Source of the DNA: Gongronella butleri
Taxonomy: Eukaryota > Mucoromycota > Mucoromycetes > Mucorales > Cunninghamellaceae
Reading direction: 5' to 3'
Assembly (NCBI GenBank): GCA_025201375.1
Contig: JAIWZP010000031.1
Location: forward strand, 186,001 to 250,000
Length of the DNA: 64,000 nt
Part shown: positions 21,269 through 30,327 of the stretch, one piece after another
Layout of the letters: each line of letters starts with the position of its first letter
Position numbering within the stretch: the first letter of the stretch is position 1
Program-made: the position numbers and the translations under genes
The notes under the pieces: model-generated
Database searches by the model: none
The model's input: only the letters and a program-made list of their open reading frames with translations
Told to the model about the DNA's origin: nothing

Positions 21269-23452
21269 ATGTCGGACGCGAAATGGCAAAATGATATCAC
21301 GACGGCGTACCCTAGTGAAGTGACCATCCCCAAGCCGACATTGTCGCGCTGTTCATTGGAGCGCAAGCACTCCATCTCACACAGCACCTACTCGGAAAAG
21401 AGCGCAACACTCGCGCCATCCAAGAAAAAGCCCTGGTACGCGCGCGTCAAATCCATCCTCATGGCCGGTCTCGTCAAATACTGGTTTTTGCTCGGCCTTG
21501 CCATTGCCATTATTCTCGCTTGGCAATTCCCAAATGTCGCCAAAAAGGGCGGCTACATTCGCGCCGAATGGACAATCAAATGGGGTAAAGTAAAAATACA
21601 TGAAAAAAAATAACAAAAAGCACTGCACGCGCCGGTCATCGCGCGCGTGGTGTGTTTCCCCTCCTCCTCCCCCCTTTTTTACCTTGGCGCCCCCTCTCTT
21701 TCCCTCTCTCTCGCTCCCCTTGGTCCCTTGACCTGCCAAAAAAAAAAAAAAAAAAAAACGAATGTGGAGAGGATGCATCATTGCAAATTCAGCCAGCACG
21801 CTTTTTTTTATTGTTTGTGGCACTGACAATCTTTTTTTTTTAAAACAGGTGCCGTCATTGTCATTTTCTTCATTTCCGGCCTCTCGCTCCGCACTAAGAT
21901 TCTGGCGCAGACCGTGCTTCGTGTGCGACTGCACTTTTTGATCCAATTCATTAATTTGTTGATCATTCCCGGTTTTGTGTTTGGCCTTGTCTTGCTTTTC
22001 TTCAAGATGCACATGCCCCTCAATTCGCTGCTGCTTGTTGGCGTCGTCATTGCTGCTAGCACGCCCACAACAGTGTCTTCCAATGTTGTCATGACAAAGA
22101 ATGCAGGTGGCAACGAGGCATCAGGTAAATAATGATGGCAAAAAAAAAAAAAAAACGCGTGCCCCCCTATTTTTACACTGTTTTCAAACAAAAATGGGTA
22201 AAATGGATGCTATTCTTACCCATTGATCGCGCGTTTTTGTTTTTGTATAGCTCTGATGAATGCCGCGTTGGGCAATGTACTTGGTAAGCAAACATGCATG
22301 ATGATCATGCAAGTCGTGCATGGTCCACGCTCCAAATACACACAAAAAAGGACGCGCGCGCGCGGCAATGGGGATCTCTCACTGACAACAAAGCGGCGAC
22401 TCAATTCCTCTTTTTTATCTTTAGGCATCTTTGTATCGCCTGCGTTGGTGTCTGCCTTCCAGGGCCCCTTGATTCAAGCGACGCCGGAAGAAGAATCGCC
22501 CGCGCAGGCCGGTGGCAAGGTGGATTTCGTGTCTGTCCTGCAGCAGCTCGGATTGACCGTGCTGTTGCCACTCGTCGTGGGTCAGATCATCCAATGGCTC
22601 TTTACAGAACCCGTCGCGAAAATCAAGGCGAAATGCCGCTTGTCCGACGTCAGCAGCATCGCGCTCCTCACACTTGTGTGGTCCGTGTTTTCCGACGCCA
22701 TCGCATCCGGCTCGTTCAATGCCGTCGGTGGCATCGACATCCTGGCCGTCGCCATCATGAATGCAGGCTTTTACACTCTGTTTTCCTTGCTTTCCTTTTA
22801 CCTTGCCTACATTCCCGCGCCGTTCCCGGGCCCCAAATGGGTCCAGCGACTCCGCTACTCGCGTGAAGACACCATCGCCGTCATGGTAAGGAAAAACAAG
22901 AAAAAAAAGATGGGAAACATCGAAAAAGCAAACAAACAAACGCGTGCACAATGGCTCATGCTTGCTTTTTTTTTGTTGTTTTTTTAGTATTGCGCGGCGA
23001 CAAAGACGGTGGCCATGGGCGTGCCATTGATCAACGTGCTGTACCAAAGCAGCGATCCCGGCATGGTGGGTGTGCTTTCGACGCCTTTGTTGCTTTACCA
23101 TGTGGAACAGCTCATTTTGGGCAATTTGGAGGTGGAATTGCTCAAGCGATGGGTGGCAAGGGGCAAGCAGCGCGACCTAGAGGCACAGCAGGAGGAAGAT
23201 GGCATTGTCATCCCATCACCTGACACACTTGCCGACCATCCCGATCTGCAGCGCGTCGACCCTATCTATTGCTCGGAAACCACCCACGTGGGCTCGTCCA
23301 ATCTCACCTATGGCATGGGCAATTCCACACTGGTGCAATCGCAACTGGCTCAATCCGAGATCATGCCTTCCGATGCAAAGATGCACCACAAGGACGACCA
23401 AAAGCCAAACGAGTACAGAGACTCAAAGGGCCCATTTGACACCAAGCATTAA
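21269..23452 (+). CDS. RCH1: SLC10A7/RCH1-type bile acid:sodium symporter family carrier
   Basis: Exons 21269-21584, 21849-22124, 22251-22283, 22425-22885 and 22988-23452 give 516 aa. Multi-pass membrane protein: after a ~60-residue charged N-terminus come hydrophobic helices starting at KYWFLLGLAIAIILAWQF, GAVIVIFFISGLSL, FLIQFINLLIIPGFVF and LNSLLLVGVVIAASTPTTVS, then several more to about residue 415. The family signature region ASTPTTVSSNVVMTKNAGGN is present. Family members (human SLC10A7, yeast Rch1) limit calcium influx at the plasma membrane rather than carry bile acids. The ~100-residue soluble C-terminal tail is long for the family. One exon is only 33 bp. Confidence 0.9.
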
Positions 23453-24397
23453 TCCTTCTTCCCTCACACTCACAAGTCCAAAGCATCTCGCCCCCCTTCT
23501 TCTCCCCAACCTCCTGTTTCGATGTATTTTTGTCGTGTTTTATAGATTCATTTTCTCGTGACGCGTCGTTTTCCTCCCCCTTTTTTGCTTTTTTTTTTGG
23601 AACCCCCCTTATTTTATCGCCCTCCTTGCCAAACTCTTCTCCCCTTTTTTTCAATCTTACACCTTTCCTGTATGTTTAGATACCCGTAGCCTAATTTTCC
23701 CCCTCCCTCCTTTTTTTGTCGGTCTTTCTCTATTTTTGTTCCTCACTTTTTCAGTAAACAAAGTTCGTTTATTTCAATATGCACCGAGGGCTGACACTCA
23801 TGACAAAATGACATGCGATGCCATGCTGGCGCGCGCCATTTTTGGACCGCTTGGGTCGCACGGAACGCAGCAAAGCAAAAAATAAAACTGCATCTCTGCT
23901 ACAGTCACCGGATGTCTAAAAACAAAAAAAAAAAAAAAAGGAGAAACAGACGCCGCTGTATCATACTTGATGAGGCTCAAAGATGAGCCGCCAGGGAGGG
24001 AAGGGAGGGAAATTGGTAAAAAGGAGGGGAGGTGCGGGCGCGCGTCGCGCGGCAGGTGTCATTGAGCACGCACTCACATCACCTGAGACGCGCCTCCCAT
24101 GGCCACCATGCGAGACGACAGCCTAGTGCAAGACAACACGAGCCACTTGAATGCACGCTGAATCGAGATAGGCCCTGAATCCTATCCTGTCTAGGCCTCG
24201 TTTCTCCCCTCAATTAGAACAAAATGGATCATATTGAACAACATGGCATGGAAAAAACGAAAAAAAAAAAATGGAAGCGCTGCGCCGGGTGGCGGGAGCG
24301 GGGGAGGTGCGGCTTGTGCGGGGATTGAAATCGAGGCGATTTCAATCCATTGATCGCCTCCACATTTTTTTGTTTGCTTTATTTTCCAAGCAAAAAT
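23453..24397. other. Intergenic, 3' UTR and promoter sequence
   Basis: Pyrimidine-rich 3' region to about 23760, then a purine-rich patch (23990-24040) and the promoter of the OTU gene. No gene or repeat recognised. Confidence 0.5.
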
Positions 24398-25713
24398 ATG
24401 AGTGACACTGAGCAACAACAGCAGCAGTTGGAGCAGGCGGCAACCGACACGATTGCTGCGCCTGCGCGCGTGGAAAACGACACGCCCTCGCACCTTGAGG
24501 ACGAGAGTCTGCAGCACATTCTCGCGCGCCACCGTGAGGAGGAGCGTGAGCTGAACAACAAGGTGATTGCGCTGCGCAAGACGATCCCCAAAAACAACAA
24601 GGCCAAGAAGCGCGACATGAACAACCGGATAAGCGACATGGAGTACGCGCTAAAGACCAAGCACGACAACGAAATCCGCAAATTCCATATTAAGCAAAAT
24701 GGCGGCGACCCCGACCAGGTGCAAGACGACGACGCCGACGACGGTATCAGCCTCGACGCCCTCAACCGCCTGACCGTCGAGGAGGAACCCGTCGCGCCGT
24801 CGTCGTCGCCCGTCGTCCAAGCACAAGGACTCAAAAAGAAAACGAACAAGGCAAAGCTCAAAAAGGAGAAACGCGCGCAAGAAATGAACCGATTGCGCGA
24901 CGAGGCCGCCAAGGAGGCCGAGGGCCAGGTCGACATGGGCAAACTCGAGTCCGATGCCATCAAGGAGCTGCTCGTCCCCATGAAATTGCGATTACAAGAG
25001 GTAAAAACGAGATGTTTTTGCACTTCCATGGCCTCTCATTCGTCGCATGACGTGCCCACTCACTTTTTTTTTGAGTAGATCAATGCCGACGGCCACTGGT
25101 ACGACGATCGGGTCTGCCGTAAATTTGCCATCTAGCCACTCACATTTTCTTTTTTTTTTTTTTATTGTGCGCAGTCTTTACAATGCCATTAGTGCGCAGC
25201 TGCTCGAACGGCAACAAGATGCGGTAAGTGGAGACACGACGCGATGGACAAGACACGCAAAACGCAGTGCTGATCTCTCTTTTTTTTTTTTGCGTGCAGA
25301 CGTCGCATTTGGAACTTCGAAAGTTGGCCGCCGATTATATGCGCCAGCACCCCGACGACTTTATGCCTTTTTTGTATACCGACAATGGTGACATGTATAC
25401 TCAAGACGACTTTGAACGCTACTGCAAGGACCTCGAGTCCACGGCACGATGGGGCGGCCAGCTCGAGGTAAAAAAGAGAGGGAAAATCGTGATTTTAACC
25501 GGCTTTTGCTAACGCGCGCGTCATTTCTTTTCATACGCGTAGATCTTGGCCCTGTCCAACGTTAAGCAGGTGCCAATTCACATTGTGCAGATGGGTGCGC
25601 CGGTTCTCAAGGTCAATGACGACACGTTCCCCGGCAAAAAGCCATTGGTGCTCTCTTACCACAAGCACCTGTACTCTTTAGGCGCGCATTACAACTCACT
25701 CTTGGATGCTTAG
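24398..25713 (+). CDS. OTU2: OTU-domain deubiquitinase (OTUD6B/OTU2 type)
   Basis: Cysteine protease that removes ubiquitin; the OTUD6/Otu2 group is linked to 40S ribosomes and translation. Exons 24398-25000, 25079-25098, 25175-25223, 25300-25467, 25543-25713 give 336 aa. The N-terminal half is charged coiled coil (HILARHREEERELNNKVIALRKTI; KTNKAKLKKEKRAQEMNRLRDEAA), as in OTUD6. The OTU core starts INADGHCLYNAI, with Asp205 and catalytic Cys208; the codon for Cys208 is split by an intron. The catalytic His is probably His329 (GAHYNSLL). Exon 2 is a 20-nt micro-exon. AATAAA occurs 15 bases after the stop. Confidence 0.95.
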
Positions 25714-26389
25714 ATTTTGCCCTTACAAATAAACTGCTTGTCACATTAAAAATTCCAACAGGAGGCATGGAATCACCAAAAACACGCATACAGTATTTGG
25801 CTTTTACTCGAGTAGAATGCGACTAATCAATCCGTATGATATCATACTACTGTAGGTGGGTGGCAAATATAATACAGTACATAAATCGAGGTACGTAGTT
25901 CTGTGCAGCGCGATGGCAGGCAGAGATCAAATTTTGTGCCCCTTTGCAAAAGTGTTGGACGGTTTGATCGCATTACAGTATCGTGATTTTTTATTTACGG
26001 TACATGACTGTTTACATTGGGTAAACACGCATTATGATACACAGCGGACTGCGCGAAAAAACGCGTCCCAGTGTGAAATGGCAAGCTCTAAACCCCAGTG
26101 GGCATCAAAGAGGGGCAAGCTGAAACTGTCAAAAGAGGAAAACACGAAATTCAAGATTCCGTCGCCGCGAGCGAGGCGCCAAAACCAAAATGGAAAAATC
26201 AGGTTGCCAGAATAGCGCCAATCTTCCCTACAAAATACTGTAAATGGCATGAAGATAGAGACCACGAAAAAAATTTAAAAAAAAAAGCAGGGGTCCACTT
26301 GCTCGTTGACGAGAAATCCAGGTTTTTGGATTTAATTTCATTGGCGAATTGCATATCATACTGTTATTCATGCGTGTGGTACTGTACCG
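25714..26389. other. Repeat-rich spacer
   Basis: No gene. Contains five TACTGTA/TACAGTA heptamers (near 25790, 25848, 25873, 25975, 26236) and leads into the foldback element. Confidence 0.5.
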
Positions 26390-26391
26390 TA

Positions 26392-26810
26392 CAGTACAGT
26401 ACCCTCCAGAAAAAAACGCAACAACACCCGCTTGCGCATGATTTTATTGACTTTTCTATTTACTTTAATCTGTTGTGTATTGATCAATAATAATGATGTT
26501 AGCATCATGAAACTTGGTGGAGACAATGATATACAAGTAAAATAAACACTATAAAAATATGAAATGGATAGACAAAGGTGGGGTACACCTATGTTAAAAA
26601 GAATGATTGAGTGAGACGCGTCACGCGACGCGACGCGTACCCAAGCGCATACAATGGCCCGTGGAGATGAATTGACATTATGAACACCATCTCCAATTTT
26701 TTTGAGACAATTGTGGTAGTGTCTGATTATTTCTGTCAATTCATTTTGTGGTGTATGTGTCATGCCAGAGATCAGTGTGACAATTGGTCAAATTATCGCT
26801 GTGACGCGTC
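26392..26810 (+). repeat. Left terminal inverted repeat of foldback element
   Basis: Pairs with 27024-27444 in inverse orientation. Includes a run of ACGCGT/GACGCG words near 26618-26640 that is mirrored in the other arm. Confidence 0.8.
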
Positions 26811-27023
26811 AGACGCGTCTACCGTAAGCTGCGAGGTCCTTATTAATGTGACCGTGGTGCCCGAACTGAATGATACCTATACTGTAATCACAGCACCTCA
26901 ATAGCATACACTTTTGGACTTTCGAATTAAATAATTACCGGTATCATAGTTTCAAGTCGACAATGAGATTAAAATGATTTGACAGCGATAAAAATAATTT
27001 TCCATTTACATGTTTGGCACGTA

Positions 27024-27444
27024 ACGCGTCACGGTGGTAATTTGACCAATTGTCACACTGATCTCTGGCATGACACATACACCACAAAATGAATTGACAG
27101 AAATAATCAGACACTACCACAATTGTCTCAAAAAAAATTGGAGATGGTGTTCATAATGTCAATTCATCTCCGCGGGCCATTGTATGCGCTTGGGTACGCG
27201 TCGCGTCGCGTGACGCGTCTCACTCAATCATTCTTTTTAACATAGGTGTACCCCACCTTTGTCTATCCATTTCATATTTTTATAGTGTTTATTTTACTTG
27301 TATATCATTTTCTCCACCAAGTTTCATGATGCTAACATCATTATTGATCAATACACAACAGATTAAAGTACTGTAAATAGAAAAGTCAATAAAATCATGC
27401 GCAAGCGGGTGTTGTTGCGTTTTTTTCTGGAAGGTACCGTACTG
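27024..27444 (-). repeat. Right terminal inverted repeat of foldback element
   Basis: Inverse copy of 26392-26810. Differs by scattered substitutions (for example CGTGG versus CGCGG near 27175) and a few single-base indels. Confidence 0.8.
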
Positions 27445-27664
27445 TAATAATAAGCAGCTCACCAGCTCTTCATGAAGCTCTTTCGAGTGAGGCAAATTTC
27501 ATCCGTGTCAAGCAAAAACTGATGGAGAAAACGCCTTTTATTTTTCGTCAAATTCTTTATTGCTAATTTGCTTGAGAACGGTGGTCTAGTCGACCTCCAA
27601 TTTTCATTGCAGATTTACTTGCAAACAAGGGTCCGTGCATCTAATGAGATGACTCCCAGTGGTC

Positions 27665-28256
27665 GCTGGTGGCTTGGGTTTGAAAATTTTGCATCGGTGG
27701 TCATTTCTGCAGGACCACCCACCACCAGTAGCGCACAACAACAACGACAGTGTGCAAAAAAACAAAAAAATAAAAATTTCACGCAATTTACAGTACGTAA
27801 AATTTTCATTTTGAGTATTTTCAAACATGAATTGGCGAAAAAAAAACTCGACCAAAGCAGGCACTTTTTTCTGTCGATCGCTGTTCATGCGTCACTCTTT
27901 GTGCTTTTTTCTCAAGTTGAGACGACCTGCCATTTTGTAGGCCAATAGCAAATCATCGGAGTTACCTGTTTGGGATGCATTGATCACTCGGAGTTCGAAA
28001 ATACCCAAATTTGGCATTTTCTGAGTTTGAAATGTGTGACCCCTGAGTGACCCCTGAATTTTTCAAAAGCGGTCGTATCGCTTTTTTGGGGTTTTAAGCT
28101 TTTTCGTTGCAAATTTTGCGTTGAACTCGATGCAGCGATTTTTGAGTGGGGTCAACCTTGCAGATGGCGAGATGAATGCAAAATATAAAAGTAAATCTGA
28201 TGTTTTTGACATTTTCGAGTCCAAAAAAAATCGCGCAAGTTTGTCTTGAGCATTAG
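27665..28256 (+). repeat. Dispersed repeat family A, copy 2
   Basis: Matches 2490-3160 in order and orientation (ATTTTGCATCGG, GTCGATCGCTGTTCATGCGT, TGCATTGATCACTCGGAGTT, the TGACCCCTGA doublet, AACTCGATGCAGCGATTTTT). It stops exactly where the retrotransposon begins. The sequence after the retrotransposon does not obviously continue it. Confidence 0.8.
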
Positions 28257-28912
28257 TGTCACGATCCAATTCGTGAGCATTGTCCACAACTCTTTTTTTT
28301 TTCTTGCTCCCTTTCGCTCCTTTTTGTTTCCATTCCTTCTCTTTTCCTTTGGCAGCCGCCCAATTCCAACACCATCATCTGGCCATGGCTCGTGGCTTTC
28401 AAACGCACCCTCTCACAAGTTTGTAGCTGCTCTCCCCATCGAGCAATGGCCGATCTTCTCCTTTGCCCCGCTTTTTCTCCTTTTGCTGCGCCGCTGGAAT
28501 CTCGATCTGTCTGTGCGCCAAGGCTGCAGACCAATTGGCCTTGTCGCACATAAAAGACCCGCCACTTTCCTTTTCCCCTTTTTTTTCTTTTCTTTTTTTT
28601 CTTTACCCTTTCAACACCGTTTCTCCTCCTCTGAACCCCCCTCTTGCTATTACAATAAAACTCCTTGCTTGTTTGTCACCAATATCAAGATGCGTCCTAC
28701 CAATAGAGTCCACGAGCGCCCCGCTCGCCATATCCGTGGCGCTGCTTCACGCCACGCACAACAACAACCACGTCGCGAACGTCTCGTTGTTAAACGGGCC
28801 GTCGACGTGGCCCGTCGCCGCCCCACTTTGCGTTCCGTGCTTGCGCCCGAGACGCTGGTCCGTTGGGCCCCAACGCCGCAGCAAGAGGACGGTCCAGCAG
28901 AGGATCGTCACA
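28257..28912 (+). repeat. 5' LTR
   Basis: Starts TGTCACGATCC and ends GGATCGTCACA, an imperfect 11-bp inverted terminus (10 of 11). TATA-like CATAAAAGA at 28549-28557; AATAAA near 28653. The ATG of the leader ORF (28690) is inside it. Confidence 0.93.
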
Positions 28913-28924
28913 GCTTGAAAGGGT
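28605..28924 (+). promoter_or_regulatory. Predicted self-primer and primer-binding site
   Basis: The 10 bases TTGAAAGGGT at 28915-28924, two bases after the 5' LTR, are exactly complementary to ACCCTTTCAA at 28605-28614. That segment lies about 55 bp after the LTR TATA-like box, where transcription is likely to start. No tRNA-type site (TGG...) is seen at the LTR edge. This matches the self-priming of Tf1-class elements, where the RNA 5' end folds back as primer. The pyrimidine-rich LTR raises the odds of a chance match. Confidence 0.55.
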
Positions 28925-29265
28925 CACCACCATCACCTGCGCGACTGACCGCTCGCTCGGCGGTCGACACACCCTCTGACAATCCACCCCAACAACCTCA
29001 ACAGCAACCTCCCCGAAAACCGGCTCGCTGGGGCACCGGTCGCATCCAGCGCGCAATGGAGGACATGTGGAGTAGTGTCCTGACCCTCGAGGAGGAGGAT
29101 CAGCTCTCACAGGTGACAATGGCAGGCTGGAGCTCGCTGTATGGCGATATCCGCCTCGTCAACCCCTCGGAAGCCATCGAGCGAGACGTCCTGAATGTGA
29201 GAACCCTGCTGCAGGTGATGCAAAACACGCTGCTAGATCTCACGGAAGGACGTCGACGACGCTAG
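28690..29265 (+). CDS. Retrotransposon leader ORF spanning the LTR border, function unknown
   Basis: 191 aa starting at the first ATG after the predicted transcript start. The first ~74 residues are encoded by the LTR and are very Arg-rich (RPARHIRGAASRHAQQQPRR; VDVARRRPTLRS). The middle is Pro/Gln-rich (NPPQQPQQQPPRKPARW). The C-terminal ~70 residues look folded and acidic/helical (AMEDMWSSVLTLEEEDQLSQ; EAIERDVLNVRTLLQVMQN). No known family recognised. The copy in the 3' LTR keeps only the N-terminal part. It could encode an accessory protein or be captured host sequence; translation is unproven. Confidence 0.45.
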   Translation: MRPTNRVHERPARHIRGAASRHAQQQPRRERLVVKRAVDVARRRPTLRSVLAPETLVRWAPTPQQEDGPAEDRHSLKGSPPSPARLTARSAVDTPSDNPPQQPQQQPPRKPARWGTGRIQRAMEDMWSSVLTLEEEDQLSQVTMAGWSSLYGDIRLVNPSEAIERDVLNVRTLLQVMQNTLLDLTEGRRRR

Positions 29266-30327
29266 ATGGTTCCCACACACCAATGATTACGACACGCCTC
29301 GGAATTGACAAGATTGCCAAATTGGTCTGCTTGGCGTGCTTTGTTCCTTTTTTTGGCTGTCGTGTCCCAATGTATCCCGCGTTCCTTTTTTTTCCCTGGC
29401 ACACAATAGATTTGTGCGCATTACTTCATCTTCTTTTCCCGCTTTTTTTCCCGTCATTTGTCATTTCTTCCCCTTCGTCGTTTTTTTTCTTTCTTCCTTT
29501 TCCCCGCCGTTCTGTTCCCACCACTCGCAATTCCCACCATCCGCTTACCTCACCCGCTTGTGTCCCTCAATTTGTAATCGTTTTTTGTCTCTGTGCGTCG
29601 TTGCCGTCAATGAGAACGTTCCCAAGGTCTGCTGGTGACACGCTGTCATCCCAACGCGCTTTTCCCACACCAACGATGACACTGACACGAGTCACGGGTC
29701 GAGTTTGTTCAATGTCATTTTTTTTCCTTTTTTCCCGTCTGCAGTGGTTCAATAAAAAATATATAAGAAGGGGCTGCTAGTCGTCAATTGAGATAGACTC
29801 AGTCAACTTTCGATCAAGAAATCTTCTCTTGCCTTCTCTCTGCCTCTTACCCCTTTTTTCCCAGCCAATCTTCTTTTTTCTGCCCCTGCCTGATCCCTTT
29901 TCAATCGCCTTTTGAATCCCACGCGCTATTGCACCCCTTTTTTTTCTTTTTTTTCTCTCTCTCCACTTTTTTTTACGCTCCCGGTCAAGTCCTGTACCGA
30001 CAGCACTCCTCCCTTCTCTTGCCTCTTAGTTTAAAGAAGCATTCGAGACTTTTGCCCTGCACTTTCTGGTAAAGAGCAGTCGTGCAACTCCCCCACACAC
30101 CCAATAGCGCTATCCCTTTCCTTGGTTTGTCCAGGACTTACCAATCGGACCACGAGACCTGCTTTTACCTGCTGTAATCGCCGTCGTCTCTTATTTTTGC
30201 AAGTACACTGGAGTCTGATCAACTCCTCCCACTCAAACGCTCTTCGCCGTCTACGCCGAGTAGCTCAGGCAACGAAAACAACCCCGGCCCGCAGAAGCTT
30301 CAGCGAATCGCCTCAAATTCTGACGTC
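29266..30327 (+). promoter_or_regulatory. Long retrotransposon leader with a second TATA-like box
   Basis: 1.06 kb of T/C-rich noncoding sequence between the leader ORF and gag. AATAAA (about 29750) is followed by AATATATAAG (29758-29767), which looks like a polyadenylation signal next to an internal promoter. No open frame of note. Confidence 0.4.

Larger units (their letters stand above)
26392..27444. mobile_element. Tc1/mariner-like non-autonomous foldback element
   Basis: About 1053 bp with inverted arms of about 420 bp (26392-26810 and 27024-27444) around a 213-bp core. The arms read inwards from CAGTAC[A/G]GTACC[C/T]TCC followed by AGAAAAAAACGCAAC and stay above roughly 90% identical by eye to GACAATTGGTCAAATTA. 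TA dinucleotides flank both ends (26390-26391, 27445-27446), the target duplication of the IS630/Tc1/mariner superfamily, whose ends typically begin CAGT. An inner boundary pair (26397 / 27439) is also possible, because each end carries an extra TACAG/CTGTA unit. No transposase frame is present, so any movement would need an enzyme from elsewhere. Confidence 0.75.

Noticed and set aside
26368..26763. 131-codon minus-strand frame over the foldback arm as a transposase fragment
   Set aside because: No DDE/D motif or helix-turn-helix words; the arm is an inverted repeat and both arms show the same non-coding pattern.
28913..30327. Alternative reading that the LTR is ~2 kb long and the 3' copy is truncated
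   Set aside because: The 656-bp unit has matching inverted ends (TGTCACGATCC / GGATCGTCACA), a TTAG duplication on both sides and an adjacent polypurine tract and PBS candidate, which a truncated LTR would not show.
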